Shown here in pieces: positions 53,812 to 64,000 of a DNA stretch of 64,000 bases; the first letter of the stretch is position 1; the number at the start of each line of letters is the position of its first letter. This stretch comes from Diphasiastrum complanatum (Eukaryota > Streptophyta > Lycopodiopsida > Lycopodiales > Lycopodiaceae): NCBI GenBank assembly GCA_029204225.1, contig CM055108.1, positions 14,302,961 through 14,366,960 on the forward strand. Direction: 5' to 3'. Position numbers and translations under genes: made by a program. The notes below the pieces were generated by a model. It saw only the letters and a list, made by a program, of their open reading frames with translations. It did not search any database and had not been told where the DNA came from.

Positions 53812-54829
53812 ATCTATTGGTTTTCTATTGCTCTAATACCACTTTGATGGGAATGACATAGGGTTTCTCATGCCGCAACGGAATAGGAGGCCGTCATCCC
53901 ACCAAAGCAGCTCTATGTCACATATGCGCTCGCTGACGGAATGCAGTTCGTCTCTCATCATCTTGATTATGGTCATATAGGTCTGAATGTGCTCTCATTG
54001 GTCCATTCGGGCACTATTCGACTTTGACTTCAAGAACATGATCCTAGATGGATTTGATGTCTTTAACTACTCTTTCAATGCATCCCAACCAAAAATGGAC
54101 TTTATGGGTCCCACATAAGGTGCAAGATGTGAAAAATACTCCCACATAATGAGAGAGACCTCATGATCACTTTCCTCCTCTTATTTGTGAAAAAATCAGA
54201 TACAAAACATGCTTAATGGATCAATAGGATCTAGCGGTAAATTTGGTTGCACATTTAGTTCATCAACAATTAGAAAATCACGCATCTAACATGCTAGAAC
54301 ATGGAAATGCATGCAAATCTCATTAAAATCACTATGAATAAATATAGTATTGTCCATGTATGTACAATAGTAGTAGTACACTATCCTTCACATGTGTGAA
54401 CTCAAGAACAACAAAAAAAATTACCATTCTACAAATTAAAAAATCAATATATCAAGAGGAGAAGAGCTAGAAGAAGACTATTAATAAGATAGAAGATGAA
54501 TGTTCTCCAAGTAAAGAGAAAAATCTTGAATAAGATTCTCTATGATGGTACACTTAGAATTTGTTTCGAACAGGAACACAGATCATGCTACACAGTAACA
54601 CAAACAGAAAACACTCTCCATAGCAAGCTCACATAGCAACTATATTTCTAAAAATTAAATTACACTGTAAATATAGTTTTTCACTCAGGCAACCCATGCA
54701 TGACCTAGGTTGCCGTTGGCGGGACGTGTGTCCCATCGACTTGCCTCGTGGCAAGGCCAACTGATCCTTATCGCGACTGATAGGACCCACAGTATAGTAG
54801 CACAATGATTCTACTTTAATTCTAACTCT
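53812..54829 (-). repeat. Copia LTR, apparently shared by elements 8 and 9
   Basis: On the minus strand a polypurine tract (CTTTAAGGGAGAGAG) after an RNase H ends at about 54,830, and a primer-binding site and gag follow at 53,811 and below. The sequence between should therefore be a single LTR of about 1 kb serving as 3' LTR of one copy and 5' LTR of the next. The expected leading TG of the LTR is decayed (GTTAGAATTAAAG). There is no independent partner to verify both ends. Confidence 0.5.
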
Positions 54830-54876
54830 CTCCCTTAAAGTCTACTTTTTATACAGTCATATACATAGCTTTAAAG

Positions 54877-55425
54877 TCAACAAACTTTAAGTACATAAAG
54901 CTTTGATCTAAACTTATCAAACTTTTCTCCAACAAGTGGCTTAGTGAAAATATCAGCTAGTTGTTCTTCCGTACTACAATGAACAACATTAATTTCACGA
55001 CTCAACGGCCTCTCACGTATAAAGTGATACTGAATCTCAATGTGTTTGGTTCTCGCATGGAACACTGGATTCTTTGCTAGCTGAATGCCACTTTGACTAT
55101 TGCTATGTAAAGTTGTGGGATTTTTTTGCTTCATGCCAACTTCTTCCAAGATTTGTCTCAACCATATAGCTTCATGTGCTGCACTACACATTGTTTTATA
55201 CTCTGCTTCTGTGGTGGATAGAGCAATTGTACTTTGCTTCTTACTATACCATGAAAAGCAACTGCCACAAAACTTGAATACATACCCCGTGGTGGATCTA
55301 CAATCATCATAGTCACCTCCCCAATCTGCATCCACATAGCCACACAACTCAGGTAAACCCTCATGCTTCCTGTAAATCAAGCCATAATCTGAAGTGCCTT
55401 TGCTAAAATTCAGACTTGCAAACAA
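54877..55425 (-). pseudogene. Ty1/copia element 9 RNase H
   Basis: ORF of 182 aa: FSKGTSDYGLIYRKHEG, LCGYVDADWGGDYDDCRSTT, KKQSTIALSTTEAEYKTM, EAIWLRQILEEVG, NPVFHARTKHIEIQYHFI, EEQLADIFTKPL. Complete copia RNase H and pol C-terminus in an intact frame, but RT upstream is absent beyond about 55,425. Confidence 0.9.
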
Positions 55426-58400
55426 GTTGCCTTACATAAAAATCCAGCCTTTGATATTCCAATTGCCTTTGAGACCGTTATAAAAAGGAATAGATTTGAA
55501 CCCTCAAAATGTCCTTCCAAACAAACATGGGCCATAACTAGAGGCCATTTTGAGACAGAATTCAATGGAATGAATTGACACCAAGCTCATATTTGGAATT
55601 GGAAAAGGCCTTTCTTTGAATGTAGATGCGGTGATAAGTGCAAAAACAATTCTTCCGTTATTTGGTTTGAGCCTGTCGTTTGGTTCAAAATTATGGTTGT
55701 ACCTCATCACTGCTTTTCAAAATAACGATTTCATGAAAGGGAAGTTATGTGAGATTATTAATAATATCTTTAATCACAATGCTTTTCCTGGGCTAATAAT
55801 GTATGAATTATTGGATAATGAGGATTTTCTCTCAGTGAGCAGTTAACATTCCCTCTCATGGGTGCTAGTTCTCAGGATATGTTCTCACCACACATACAAT
55901 TACGAGGCTATATTGTACTCCAAACTATAAACTAGAAAATTTCTTTGGAGACGTTGTTCAGGGTTTGGTTAAGGTTGCTTGAATATAAATTTCATATGAA
56001 TATGATACTATGCTTTTTTAGCTAGTTTTAGAAGCAGTTTCGTTTCAAATATAAATACGGGCTTTTGTCATTACGTTTTGATTCTATAACTGTTGTTAAT
56101 CCATGGCAATAAATAGACTCGAACTTGCTGATTGCTATTCTTTGAAGGAAACGTCCACCATGACTTTCTCACAGAGGTCTCTCACGACATCCATTTAGGT
56201 TAATGATGAAAAACCTTATTTGGGTGACTACTTTACAATAACAGGATTGTATTTACATGAATACTAGTATGTATGGACGATTGGTGACAAGACGGCGATA
56301 AATAATAGCAAAACGTTCTTATCCTACCTACATTTGGAAAATGATTAACGACCAATCTGATTTCAGTTTTTGATAAATGAAACGATATACCTCACTTAAT
56401 GAGACGACACATATGATTGTTTTTCAGTTGTTTCCTATTTAGATGGATTCAAATCAATGAAACAAGTTTGATAACCTGGACGCTCTTAATGCACATGGAG
56501 TTGTGCAAGAAATCATTGCACTCGTAGGGATTGGAACAACATGGATTTGCCATAGTCCTATTACAAGTGTTAGGGTAAAATGTTGGCCATGTTTAAGCGC
56601 ACACAAGTATTGCTTTACCCTTAAGGCAAGATTAGTATTTAAAATGTATAAAATAGAGCGATAGTTGGCGGTCTCTTGGAAAACATGGATATGCTCAAGG
56701 TTACGAAAATGGTGCATTACTTTAATTTCATAGATGTATATGGACAAATACCATTACACTGATCAGAATGGCAGAATGCCCTGATACGGTAAGGATATGG
56801 TGTGGCCTATTGCTATTTATCACTTTAAGTAGGGAAAATTGGACTGCATTATTTCGTCAAATACTTTAAGTTGTTAAGTTGATAAACTTATTTTGTACAT
56901 GGATAACAATTGACATTCAGGGTTGATACCTGTCTTCCTCACTATGCTAACTTGCGCATTTTTATGTGGTGGGATGGTTGCAGGTACTAGCTCAATGTCT
57001 TGAAATGCTTTATGGTGCTTTTTGAGTACTATATGCTTTTCAACTATGTTTTACCTTGTTGGTCTATGAATAAAGGTTTCAAAAGGTTTGGTCTTGCTTA
57101 AGCAAGATCAACTTTGTTTCGTTAATCTCTCCTAGCCACTGAGCCTCTCATTTTTCACATGTTGAGGCTACATTTCTCACTTGGTCTTCCTCAACTATTT
57201 GTTGACGAATTTATTTGACACAAATCCTCGACTTCCCTTACCACTGAGGAAAATATTCACTGTTTAGATTGTTTGGATCTTTCCTTAACTTTGGAAAGGT
57301 TGATCTTTTCGTCCTCTCTCAAGATGGTCCTCTCGCTTGTTGTTATGTCAACTTGCTTCTTCATGGTATTATCTTGGTAAGCTCTCAATGTGTTATACGG
57401 ATATTTGCAATGCCAAATGGATGTTCAAAGCTTGTGAGAATGTTGGATAATTTTCCTATTCCTTTATGTTTATTGCAATTAAGGAATCTAATTTCAATTT
57501 TCCTGGTTCAAGGTGGAACACCAACAACCCTCCATCTAGCTAGAAAGCCAATTTTTTTTCATAAAACCCAGATCAAGCCTGCCAAGTTCAAAATTTGGTC
57601 CTTTAAAATTCTTCAACAATCTCTAAACATTCACTCCAAATACAAAGGTAATGTGAGAAATTTCAACTACTTTATTCATATTTTGGTTAATTGTCAATAT
57701 TAGGCCAATATGCATTTTCGACTTAGAGATAAACTTTATGAAAATTATTTTAGTCTAAGTTCATTTGAATTAACACTTTTACAAAGTGTGAAAAAGTTAG
57801 AAGGTCGAGTTTGGAAGATTCAAATTTGAATGTTTGGTTCATTGAATCTAGTCCATGGTGGAACTACGTGCTTCTTCTAATTGGCTAACCTAGATTCTAA
57901 GTCTTGGTTTCTTTGATTAGTTTCAAGAAGCTGCTTATTAGTGGCTGGAATTTGTTGGTATAAAAGTTCAAAAGCTCATTGGATGAGTTTAATAGATCAA
58001 ATGTTGGGTTTTCATTGGTTTGATCCATTGGGGTTGCCTGTGTGTTTTCCTATTATGCAAATACAACAACAAGTGCTCAAATGAGAATGATAGAGATGCT
58101 TCATTTCTTACATCCAATGCAAATAAAAACATTTACTTATACTCATTCAATCTTATTGTTTGTAAGCTCAATTCAAGCCTAGTGTGTTCTAGCACTAGTC
58201 AAATGGGCGAACCTAGACTTCAAGAATTGAGAGAGATATTGAAGTTTCTCTCTATTGTAGTGCTGTTCTTTTGTGCTCAACTGAATAGTGAAGGAGTTTG
58301 GAAGTGTTTAGATCATTTGCAATGAGAATTTCCTTCACTGGCATTGTATTCAAAAATCTTTGGTGAAGATTCTATTCCTCTGTCCAAATTGGTTGATTCA

Positions 58401-60340
58401 CGTTGTTGTACAACATTGTTTTTGGTAATTTTTTGCTAGTCACCTGTAGTTTTTGTACTGACTCAATAAATGACTCTACTCTCAGCTCATGGAATGATAC
58501 GAACATAACCTCTCACTATACATTTTATTCTTTGAAACAGGCAGATAAAAAGAGCTCACAGATAAATGAAAAATGCAAAGAAAAAGAAAAAGAAAAGATA
58601 AATCAAGACAAAGGAGAATTTATACAATAGAGGGTAAATGGTTATAGCGTCTTAGCTGATTACCATTTACTAACGTGGGTAAGGGATCACCCTCTAATGT
58701 GGCTAATTGAATTGCTTCATTTTCATAGATCTACGTAACTTGATAGGGTCCTGGGGGAGTGCCAGATTGTAGTCTTACTACCCGATGCAATATCAAGAAT
58801 GTAATAATAATAGTTGACAAAGGATGAATGTGTAGTGAAAAAGATTAGGTGAGAATAGGATAGGAACTTGAAAGTTTAGCATATGTTGTGTTATCGCTCC
58901 CCTGTGCCATCATGCCCCACATTCACTTCATCACTTTTTCATGCCTTCGTAGTAAGTGAGATAATCGTAGATGAAGTCATGGCCCCACCCTTGTTCACCA
59001 ACTACTTACTACGCCGGATAACATTTTGGTTTCTTCCTTGTCATATAACTATCTTTTTATCCAAGGGTTGGCTAGTTGGTTAGCTTGGCATCCAAAGTTT
59101 CTTTGGTCCCACGTTTAAGCCCCCATTGGAAACCAAGATGCTTAGCCCCCATTGGAAAACCAAGATGCATATAAGCATCTTTACACACATGCGGAGTTGG
59201 GTTCTCCCACCTAGGTTTGATTCTTTATGATCCCTTAGGTTGATAGATACCAAAAAGCATTGTCATAAAGGCTTTTACGACAAGGCCCCACTTTCATTGT
59301 AGAGTGGACTCCGCTCATAGAGATGGTTTCTTGGATCTTGATATTTTTCGTGGCCAAAGGACTTTTCGGCTTTTTCATCTGTGATGAGGGTGGGACCAGG
59401 CTTGCATAGAGGATCTTGCCCGGGACTGACCACAAGGTCTTCCATATTAGTCACACCTTGCTGGTCCCTTGGAAATTAAAAAAGAGGTCATGGTTGACTA
59501 ACGGAAAATCAAAACTATGATTGCAAACCGCCGACAAAATTGGAAACTTTGGAATTACTATAGAAAAAAAACCTCACCTTTAGACATTTCACATCTGTCT
59601 GTGGAAAAAGGTCATGTGTGCAGTTTCATTCACTCTGCTCCAATTGGAGCTTGACTCTTGGCCTCTCTGCCTGCGACAAACCGTCACGTTTCTGTTCTTC
59701 CCCTTCCCGCCACACCCCAGCACGCAACTTAAAAAAGGTGCAATTTTTATGACCAGTATTTCAGTGTTCACTATATCAAAGCAACCACCTTTAGCGAGGT
59801 TTCTGAACCAAAGATCAAGTCTTTGGCTTGATTAGCTACTCGGAAGCTACCTAATTCAGTGGAAAAAGTGAGCATTTATATTAAGAAGCCAAGCTGAGAT
59901 GTGGGTTTTGGACTTTAGAGCTACAGAGGTGGTTGCTTAGCAAGAGAGCTCTCCAGGGTGTTGTGCATTGGAAGCTGGAACACTCAAGTGCTTGGCATAA
60001 AGCATTCTTTGGTAGATTTTTTGAACAGATACTATTCTTTGAGTTTGCAATGGAGTAGGATGAAATCATTAATAAGGAATCACAGTAAACAGCATCTGAT
60101 TGCTCTCTGAAGAAGCAGTGGTGTTGGATCTAGTCATTTCTACCTTAATTCTCCTCTCGTCAAATCCCAAAAGGCTGTTCTAGCATCAGCTCAGGATAAT
60201 TGGAGATTGATCAGAATGCTCTATGTTCTAATAAACAGAAGGCTGTAGTATAATTGATTTGGGAAGAAGCATCAGAAATAGCAGCAGATCCTGCATAATT
60301 GAGAGGTTATTTTGGTGGGTGTGAATGGTGGCGGGGAACA
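55426..60340. other. Intergenic stretch upstream of EEP-fold gene, nothing firmly recognised
   Basis: ORFs at 55,616-55,846, 57,269-57,703 and 58,020-58,325 carry no family motif I know. The last few hundred bases (from about 59,600) are less AT-rich and may include the promoter and 5' UTR of the gene starting at 60,341, but no clear TATA box or leader exon was identified. Confidence 0.4.
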
Positions 60341-60482
60341 ATGAACATGTCTCTGTCTGTGATGAACCTGAACCTGTGTCGGGACCGCCCAAGTGAGGGC
60401 CCAAATGCGTGGGGGAATCGGAAGGATCTTTGTTTGGAAACCATTTGCAAATACAGCCCCTTCGTTATCTGCACTCAAGAAG
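60341..60482 (+). CDS. EEP-fold (DNase I-like) protein, exon 1
   Basis: Starts MNMSLSVMNLNL and continues DRPSEGPNAWGNRKDLCLET, KYSPFVICTQE, ending in phase 1 at donor AAG|GTTAGA. It matches the N-terminus of a plant endonuclease/exonuclease/phosphatase-superfamily protein (SVMTFNL...SPNSW.KRKDLC...I..YSP.ILCTQ). The Glu of CTQE corresponds to the metal-binding Glu of the fold. ATG at 60,341 was chosen; the ATG at 60,347 is an equally good start. Four further exons follow in correct phase. Cellular role unknown to me. Confidence 0.8.
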
Positions 60483-61221
60483 GTTAGATATTGCGTTTGA
60501 GCTTCCCAGTGGAAGCCTTAAGTCTTGATTGCATGCATTATTTCACTTTCATACTTAATGCACGGTGTATTCAGAGGACTTTGCTGTTGCAACCCAGTTG
60601 CATAGGTGATGCTTAAGTATAGGGCTTTTGAACTTATATTTGCGATACGATAGATTACAATCCTTTCCCTTATTTGCCTTTGTAACTTTTCTTTGGCGAA
60701 GTGGGTTGGCTTAATGTCTATTGAGTGTGAGCAGTTGTCTAATATGGCTGTAGAGTCGTTAGGAGGATTAAGAAAGATGTTTGAGTAGGTATCAGGAGCG
60801 AGCTAGATTGGTAGTTCTTGCTTCAAAGACAGCGCTGCCCCAGATTTGAATTGGAAAACCTTTTCCTTGCTCATAATTGACGTGGATCTGTCAGTTGTGA
60901 TATTATACCAATTATTGAGACGTTTGGTAGTAATATTTTAAACTATATGGTATAAAAGATCAATGGATTTTCTTGTTCTTCAACATTCTGAAATAGGTTC
61001 TCCCGTAAGTCGCATGTTGATGAAGACCTCCTTTTTCTCATGGAGGTCAGGAGCTCAATTCCAATCAGTCACACAAATGAGGACATAGAAGGAAAAAAAG
61101 AAACACACAGGAGAAGTTGTAGCTGTTTAATTAGCAGGTCATAGTAAGGAAGTATATAAAATTCACCAGTTTCTTGCCTTGAACTATCTGTCCCTGACTA
61201 TTGTCGGTACCCATGGAGCAG

Positions 61222-61263
61222 GCTTGAAGTCACAGCTGGATGATCTGGAGCAGGCTTTACCAG
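61222..61263 (+). CDS. EEP-fold protein, exon 2
   Basis: Acceptor GGAGCAG, 42 bp, donor CAG|GTAAGA. Joined to exon 1 it reads CTQEGLKSQLDDLEQALP, colinear with the family (TQQGLKSQLD.L.Q.LPGY). It is bounded by phase-1 introns on both sides. Confidence 0.85.
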
Positions 61264-61577
61264 GTAAGATGAAATTGTTAGCTATTCTTGTATTCTAGTG
61301 GCCTGTATGAACAGACGTGTTTGTGGTGGTTCTTTTAGAACGATGTGTCATTGTCTTAAATAATTTTTCTGCACAGATCATCAAAGCTAGATTTGAGTAC
61401 TATTGAGATAATTAAGTAATTGCTCTGTGTGTGTAGCAAGCTTGCTTCAATATCTTTTGAGTATTGGCAGTTGGATCATCCCGGAAATGGTGTTACCAAG
61501 ACATCAAAGAATAAACTGTATATTTGTATAGTAGTTTCTTATTTGTATCCTTTCTTGGTGATTGTGCTTACATCCAG

Positions 61578-61660
61578 GATATGCACAGTTTGGACTATCG
61601 TGTAAAGGTCTAGGTGATTCCACAGAGGAGCATTGTTCAATTTTCTATGACAAAGAAAAG
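61578..61660 (+). CDS. EEP-fold protein, exon 3
   Basis: Acceptor CATCCAG, 83 bp, donor AAG|GTTAGG. Reads GYAQFGLSCKGLGDSTEE then HCSIFYDKEK, the family motif GY.QFG.SRKG..D..DEHC.IFYDKEK. Ends in phase 0. Confidence 0.88.
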
Positions 61661-61868
61661 GTTAGGAATTGTGCTGCTTTCCACTCCATAAGATGAAAAC
61701 AAAGCTCAGAAATTTAAGTTGATATAATCATGAGGAGCAAGAGAAGCTGAAGATTTACAGCCTTTAACTAGGTAGACTATACCACAATTATGATGGGGAT
61801 AACATACAGACTTGCTAGATGCTGATCGTTGAATAGCATTTATATTTTGATACTTCAATGAATTTTAG

Positions 61869-61967
61869 GTTGAGCTTATTGAAGGAGGAACTTTCTGGCT
61901 GTCAGAAGCTCCATCTGTGCCTGCTAGTACTTCTTGGGGAGCAACAAGCCCTTGCATTGCAACCTGG
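61869..61967 (+). CDS. EEP-fold protein, exon 4
   Basis: Acceptor AATTTTAG, 99 bp, donor TGG|GTGATA. Reads VELIEGGTFWLSEAPSVPAS then SWGATSPCIATW, matching the family motif ELLEGGTFWLSE.PSVPGS..WG...PCIATW. Phase 0 on both sides. The donor GTGATA is weak. Confidence 0.88.
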
Positions 61968-62289
61968 GTGATATCCTTTAACATAAAACTTTTTGATTGT
62001 TTGCCTACTTCTGTTATCTTCCTATTTGTGTGTTTTACCTATAGTCCTGTGGGCAAAACCTCCACAAGCATTGGGCAAGGAGAGTGATAGAATTTTAGCA
62101 GCTTCCACTGTCCATTGATGGCATTATTAGTAAGACATCCTGAGAAGATATGCATGACAAATGTGAGGTCGGTACTCTATAGATGTATCTGAGCTCAAAA
62201 ACTATTCAATTAAGAGTCCATTGCTGATTACTTGAGCAGACTTTTGTGATATGTATGACTTGACGGGTTTCCACACACTTCAATTCAAG

Positions 62290-62489
62290 GGAGTACAACC
62301 ACCAGGATTTGCATTCCAAGTAATGAATACAAACATGGATCATGATAATGAGCGAGCTCGAAGGCGTGGGGCGTTGCTTGCATGGCAGCACATAGCCTCA
62401 CTTCCACCAACCCTACCTGTGATCTTTTGTGGTGGTTTTAATATTGGAAAGGATTCGGCTCCTGGTAGATTTTTGCTTGGGAGATCAAG
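62290..62489 (+). CDS. EEP-fold protein, exon 5
   Basis: Reads GVQPPGFAFQVMNTNMDHDN, ERARRRGALLAWQHIASL, PTLPVIFCGGFNIGKDSA, GRFLLGRSR, ending in phase 2 at donor AAG|GTAAAT. Two classic catalytic positions differ from active EEP nucleases: NTHLD is NTNMD and GDFN is GGFN. I recall the same changes in plant relatives, which suggests a non-nuclease role or altered chemistry. The acceptor is uncertain: ATTCAAG at 62,283-62,289 keeps phase but drops about six residues (ATFQLK in relatives). Similar residues (TLQFK) are encoded just upstream in frame but lack an AG acceptor in the right phase. The next exon is not found in the window. Confidence 0.8.
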
Positions 62490-64000
62490 GTAAATTTTAC
62501 CCATTTGATTTTCATTCAATTATCATTTCTCATAAGTGCTGCACATCTTAGATGACCGTGTGTAGGCTATTGAGTTGATTTCTTTCAAATTAATCCCATT
62601 GTTTCAGTTATTAACGTTTGACTAACACCATTATTGTCATGCCCACAACTGGTCTGGGGTAGTGTGTCCATGCTAGGGATCAGTACACCAACAGCCCGTA
62701 AGTTAATTGTGACTGTAAGGGAATTGGGGCCCTTATGTGTATAAGGTCATAATTAATGGTTGTAGGCCTAAACTCATGATGGTGGATTTATATGGGTCTA
62801 TCAGTGAGTCATTGGGGAACTGGATGACGTGGCCCAAATAGGCTGCAGAGGTGTCCAGTGAGGTGTCACAGTGCACTACTAGTGGTGCATGGGCCTTGGA
62901 GGGTATAAGCATACCTATGCTTGATTGCATGACTGGTAGCAGTATGCTGCTGGTGTGAATCCTCATTCCTCTTTGAGAGTGATCCATAGCTTGGGGGCTA
63001 GATCCATTCGATCTAGGATTGGTTGGGTTGGTTTGTCCACCATCCGTTTCCCTTGTGTTGCTTGTTATTGGCATGCTTAGAATAGGATCCTTGATAGAGG
63101 ACTTTATAATTATCATCAATATCAATGCAAACACAAGTATCAATACCGGTACAAAGATGGAAGCCCTAACTGGCCTTGCCATCAAAAAGCTACCTCTAGA
63201 CTGAACCAAGCTACCAAGTCGTCAGCCACCAAAAGAAAATAGTGTTCATCTCACAACTTACATAAGTCTTGAGAGGGTCTTTAAGAAATACCTTGAGATG
63301 AGCCCCTTAAGGGTATTTTCTCAAGAATATCCGTTCAACATTCAACTAATACTAGGAACTAGAAAGAGGGACCGTTGTCCTTGTAAGTAGTGCCTAAAAG
63401 TGGCTGTATTATACTCTAGAGCCCTAGACTGATCAAAAGAACCAATGCAAAGGCGATAGAGATTGTGTCATTTGAATATCCATATTATTTTGTCCCTTTA
63501 AAAAGCCTTGAGATAGCATATCCTTGGTGTGATGCTTGTTGCTAAACAATGTGATTCTTAGAGCTTGTTCTACTAAATGGTGTCCTACGAAGGCAACTTG
63601 GCTTTTCTCAAATTTTAAACATGATGACATTATGCACAATTAGATTCTAGCATAGTGGTACTATATTTGAAAAATAATTGATTAGAAGTCATAATATTTT
63701 GCATGTACAAGTCTTCAAGTTTTGCCCAACTGTCGTTCAATAGCAGACTTCATTCCTAATCTGGTGCCAATTTGTTGCTTAAAACAATACTGGATGTAAT
63801 GCCCTTTGCATGTCGAAAAAGAGATAGAAAGGATGACATGCAACAGGCCGAAGATGGAAGAGATTTCAGCTCTCATTATTCTCTGAGATCACTCCCACAC
63901 AGCTTTCAGAAACACTTGGGAAAGAACTTCCAGGGATGTGCTTTCAGTCTGTGTACTAGAAGACAGAATTCAAACGCCAAGAAAGAAGAGCGTGGATTTT
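62490..64000. other. Intron 5 and beyond of EEP-fold gene; no further exon recognised
   Basis: The expected next exon (starting E-H-G-V-V-G-D-like) was not found. A GC-richer block at 62,640-63,210 differs in composition from its surroundings and may be an inserted element, but no ends or duplications were established. The minus-strand ORF 62,733-63,209 (158 aa, one hydrophobic stretch FVPVLILVFALILMIII) has no recognised family. Confidence 0.4.

Noticed and set aside
62636-63140. Possible solo LTR starting TGTCATGCCC
   Set aside because: No matching end, no target duplication, and no primer-binding site could be established.
62733-63209. 158-aa minus-strand ORF with a hydrophobic segment
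   Set aside because: No family recognised, and it lies in the presumed intron of the EEP-fold gene; composition suggests an inserted element, but no ends were found.

Overview
This is nuclear DNA of a vascular plant with a large, repeat-rich genome. Several things point there: spliceosomal introns, two plant-type housekeeping gene families, many Ty1/copia and Ty3/gypsy (chromovirus-like) LTR retrotransposons primed by initiator tRNA-Met, LINE relics, miniature DNA transposons and satellite DNA. The very long intron and heavily decayed elements fit a gymnosperm or fern-like genome, but the species cannot be fixed from sequence alone. No bacterial, organellar or CRISPR features were seen.

Layout. 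(1) 1-6.7 kb: a decayed gypsy protease fragment split by a miniature transposon, and three more CATAG...CTATG miniature elements with 8-bp target duplications, one holding a further nested element. (2) 7,393-39,634, minus strand: the first two coding exons of an RCC1-repeat gene of the RCC2 type, separated by an intron of about 32 kb. (3) The intron is filled by transposons. A copia element (9.66-24.1 kb) hosts a gypsy element (13.33-17.95 kb) in its leader and a second gypsy (18.45-23.96 kb) in its 5' LTR; that second gypsy carries a solo copia LTR in its own LTR. Then come a GCGTCC-type miniature element, microsatellites, a satellite array of about 363-bp monomers (25.8-28.0 kb), a CTAATTCC-type repeat field, copia relics (28.9-32.4 kb), a LINE relic, and a rearranged copia (33.2-36.75 kb) with a 193-bp solo LTR in its RT. 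(4) 39.4-39.84 kb: RCC2-like exon 1, CT-rich leader and TATA box. (5) 40-55.4 kb: intergenic graveyard of copia and gypsy relics, including a TRIM-like triple-LTR array at 48.7-49.4 kb whose LTRs each hold a tRNA-like sequence. (6) 60.3-62.5 kb, plus strand: five exons of a plant endonuclease/exonuclease/phosphatase-fold gene that runs off the right side.

The two host genes are divergently oriented, about 20.7 kb apart. Essentially every retroelement coding region is broken by stops, frameshifts or deletions, so none looks autonomous. The most interesting items are the TRIM-like element with Pol III-type boxes in its LTRs, and the miniature transposon group in which different copies carry different palindromic words.
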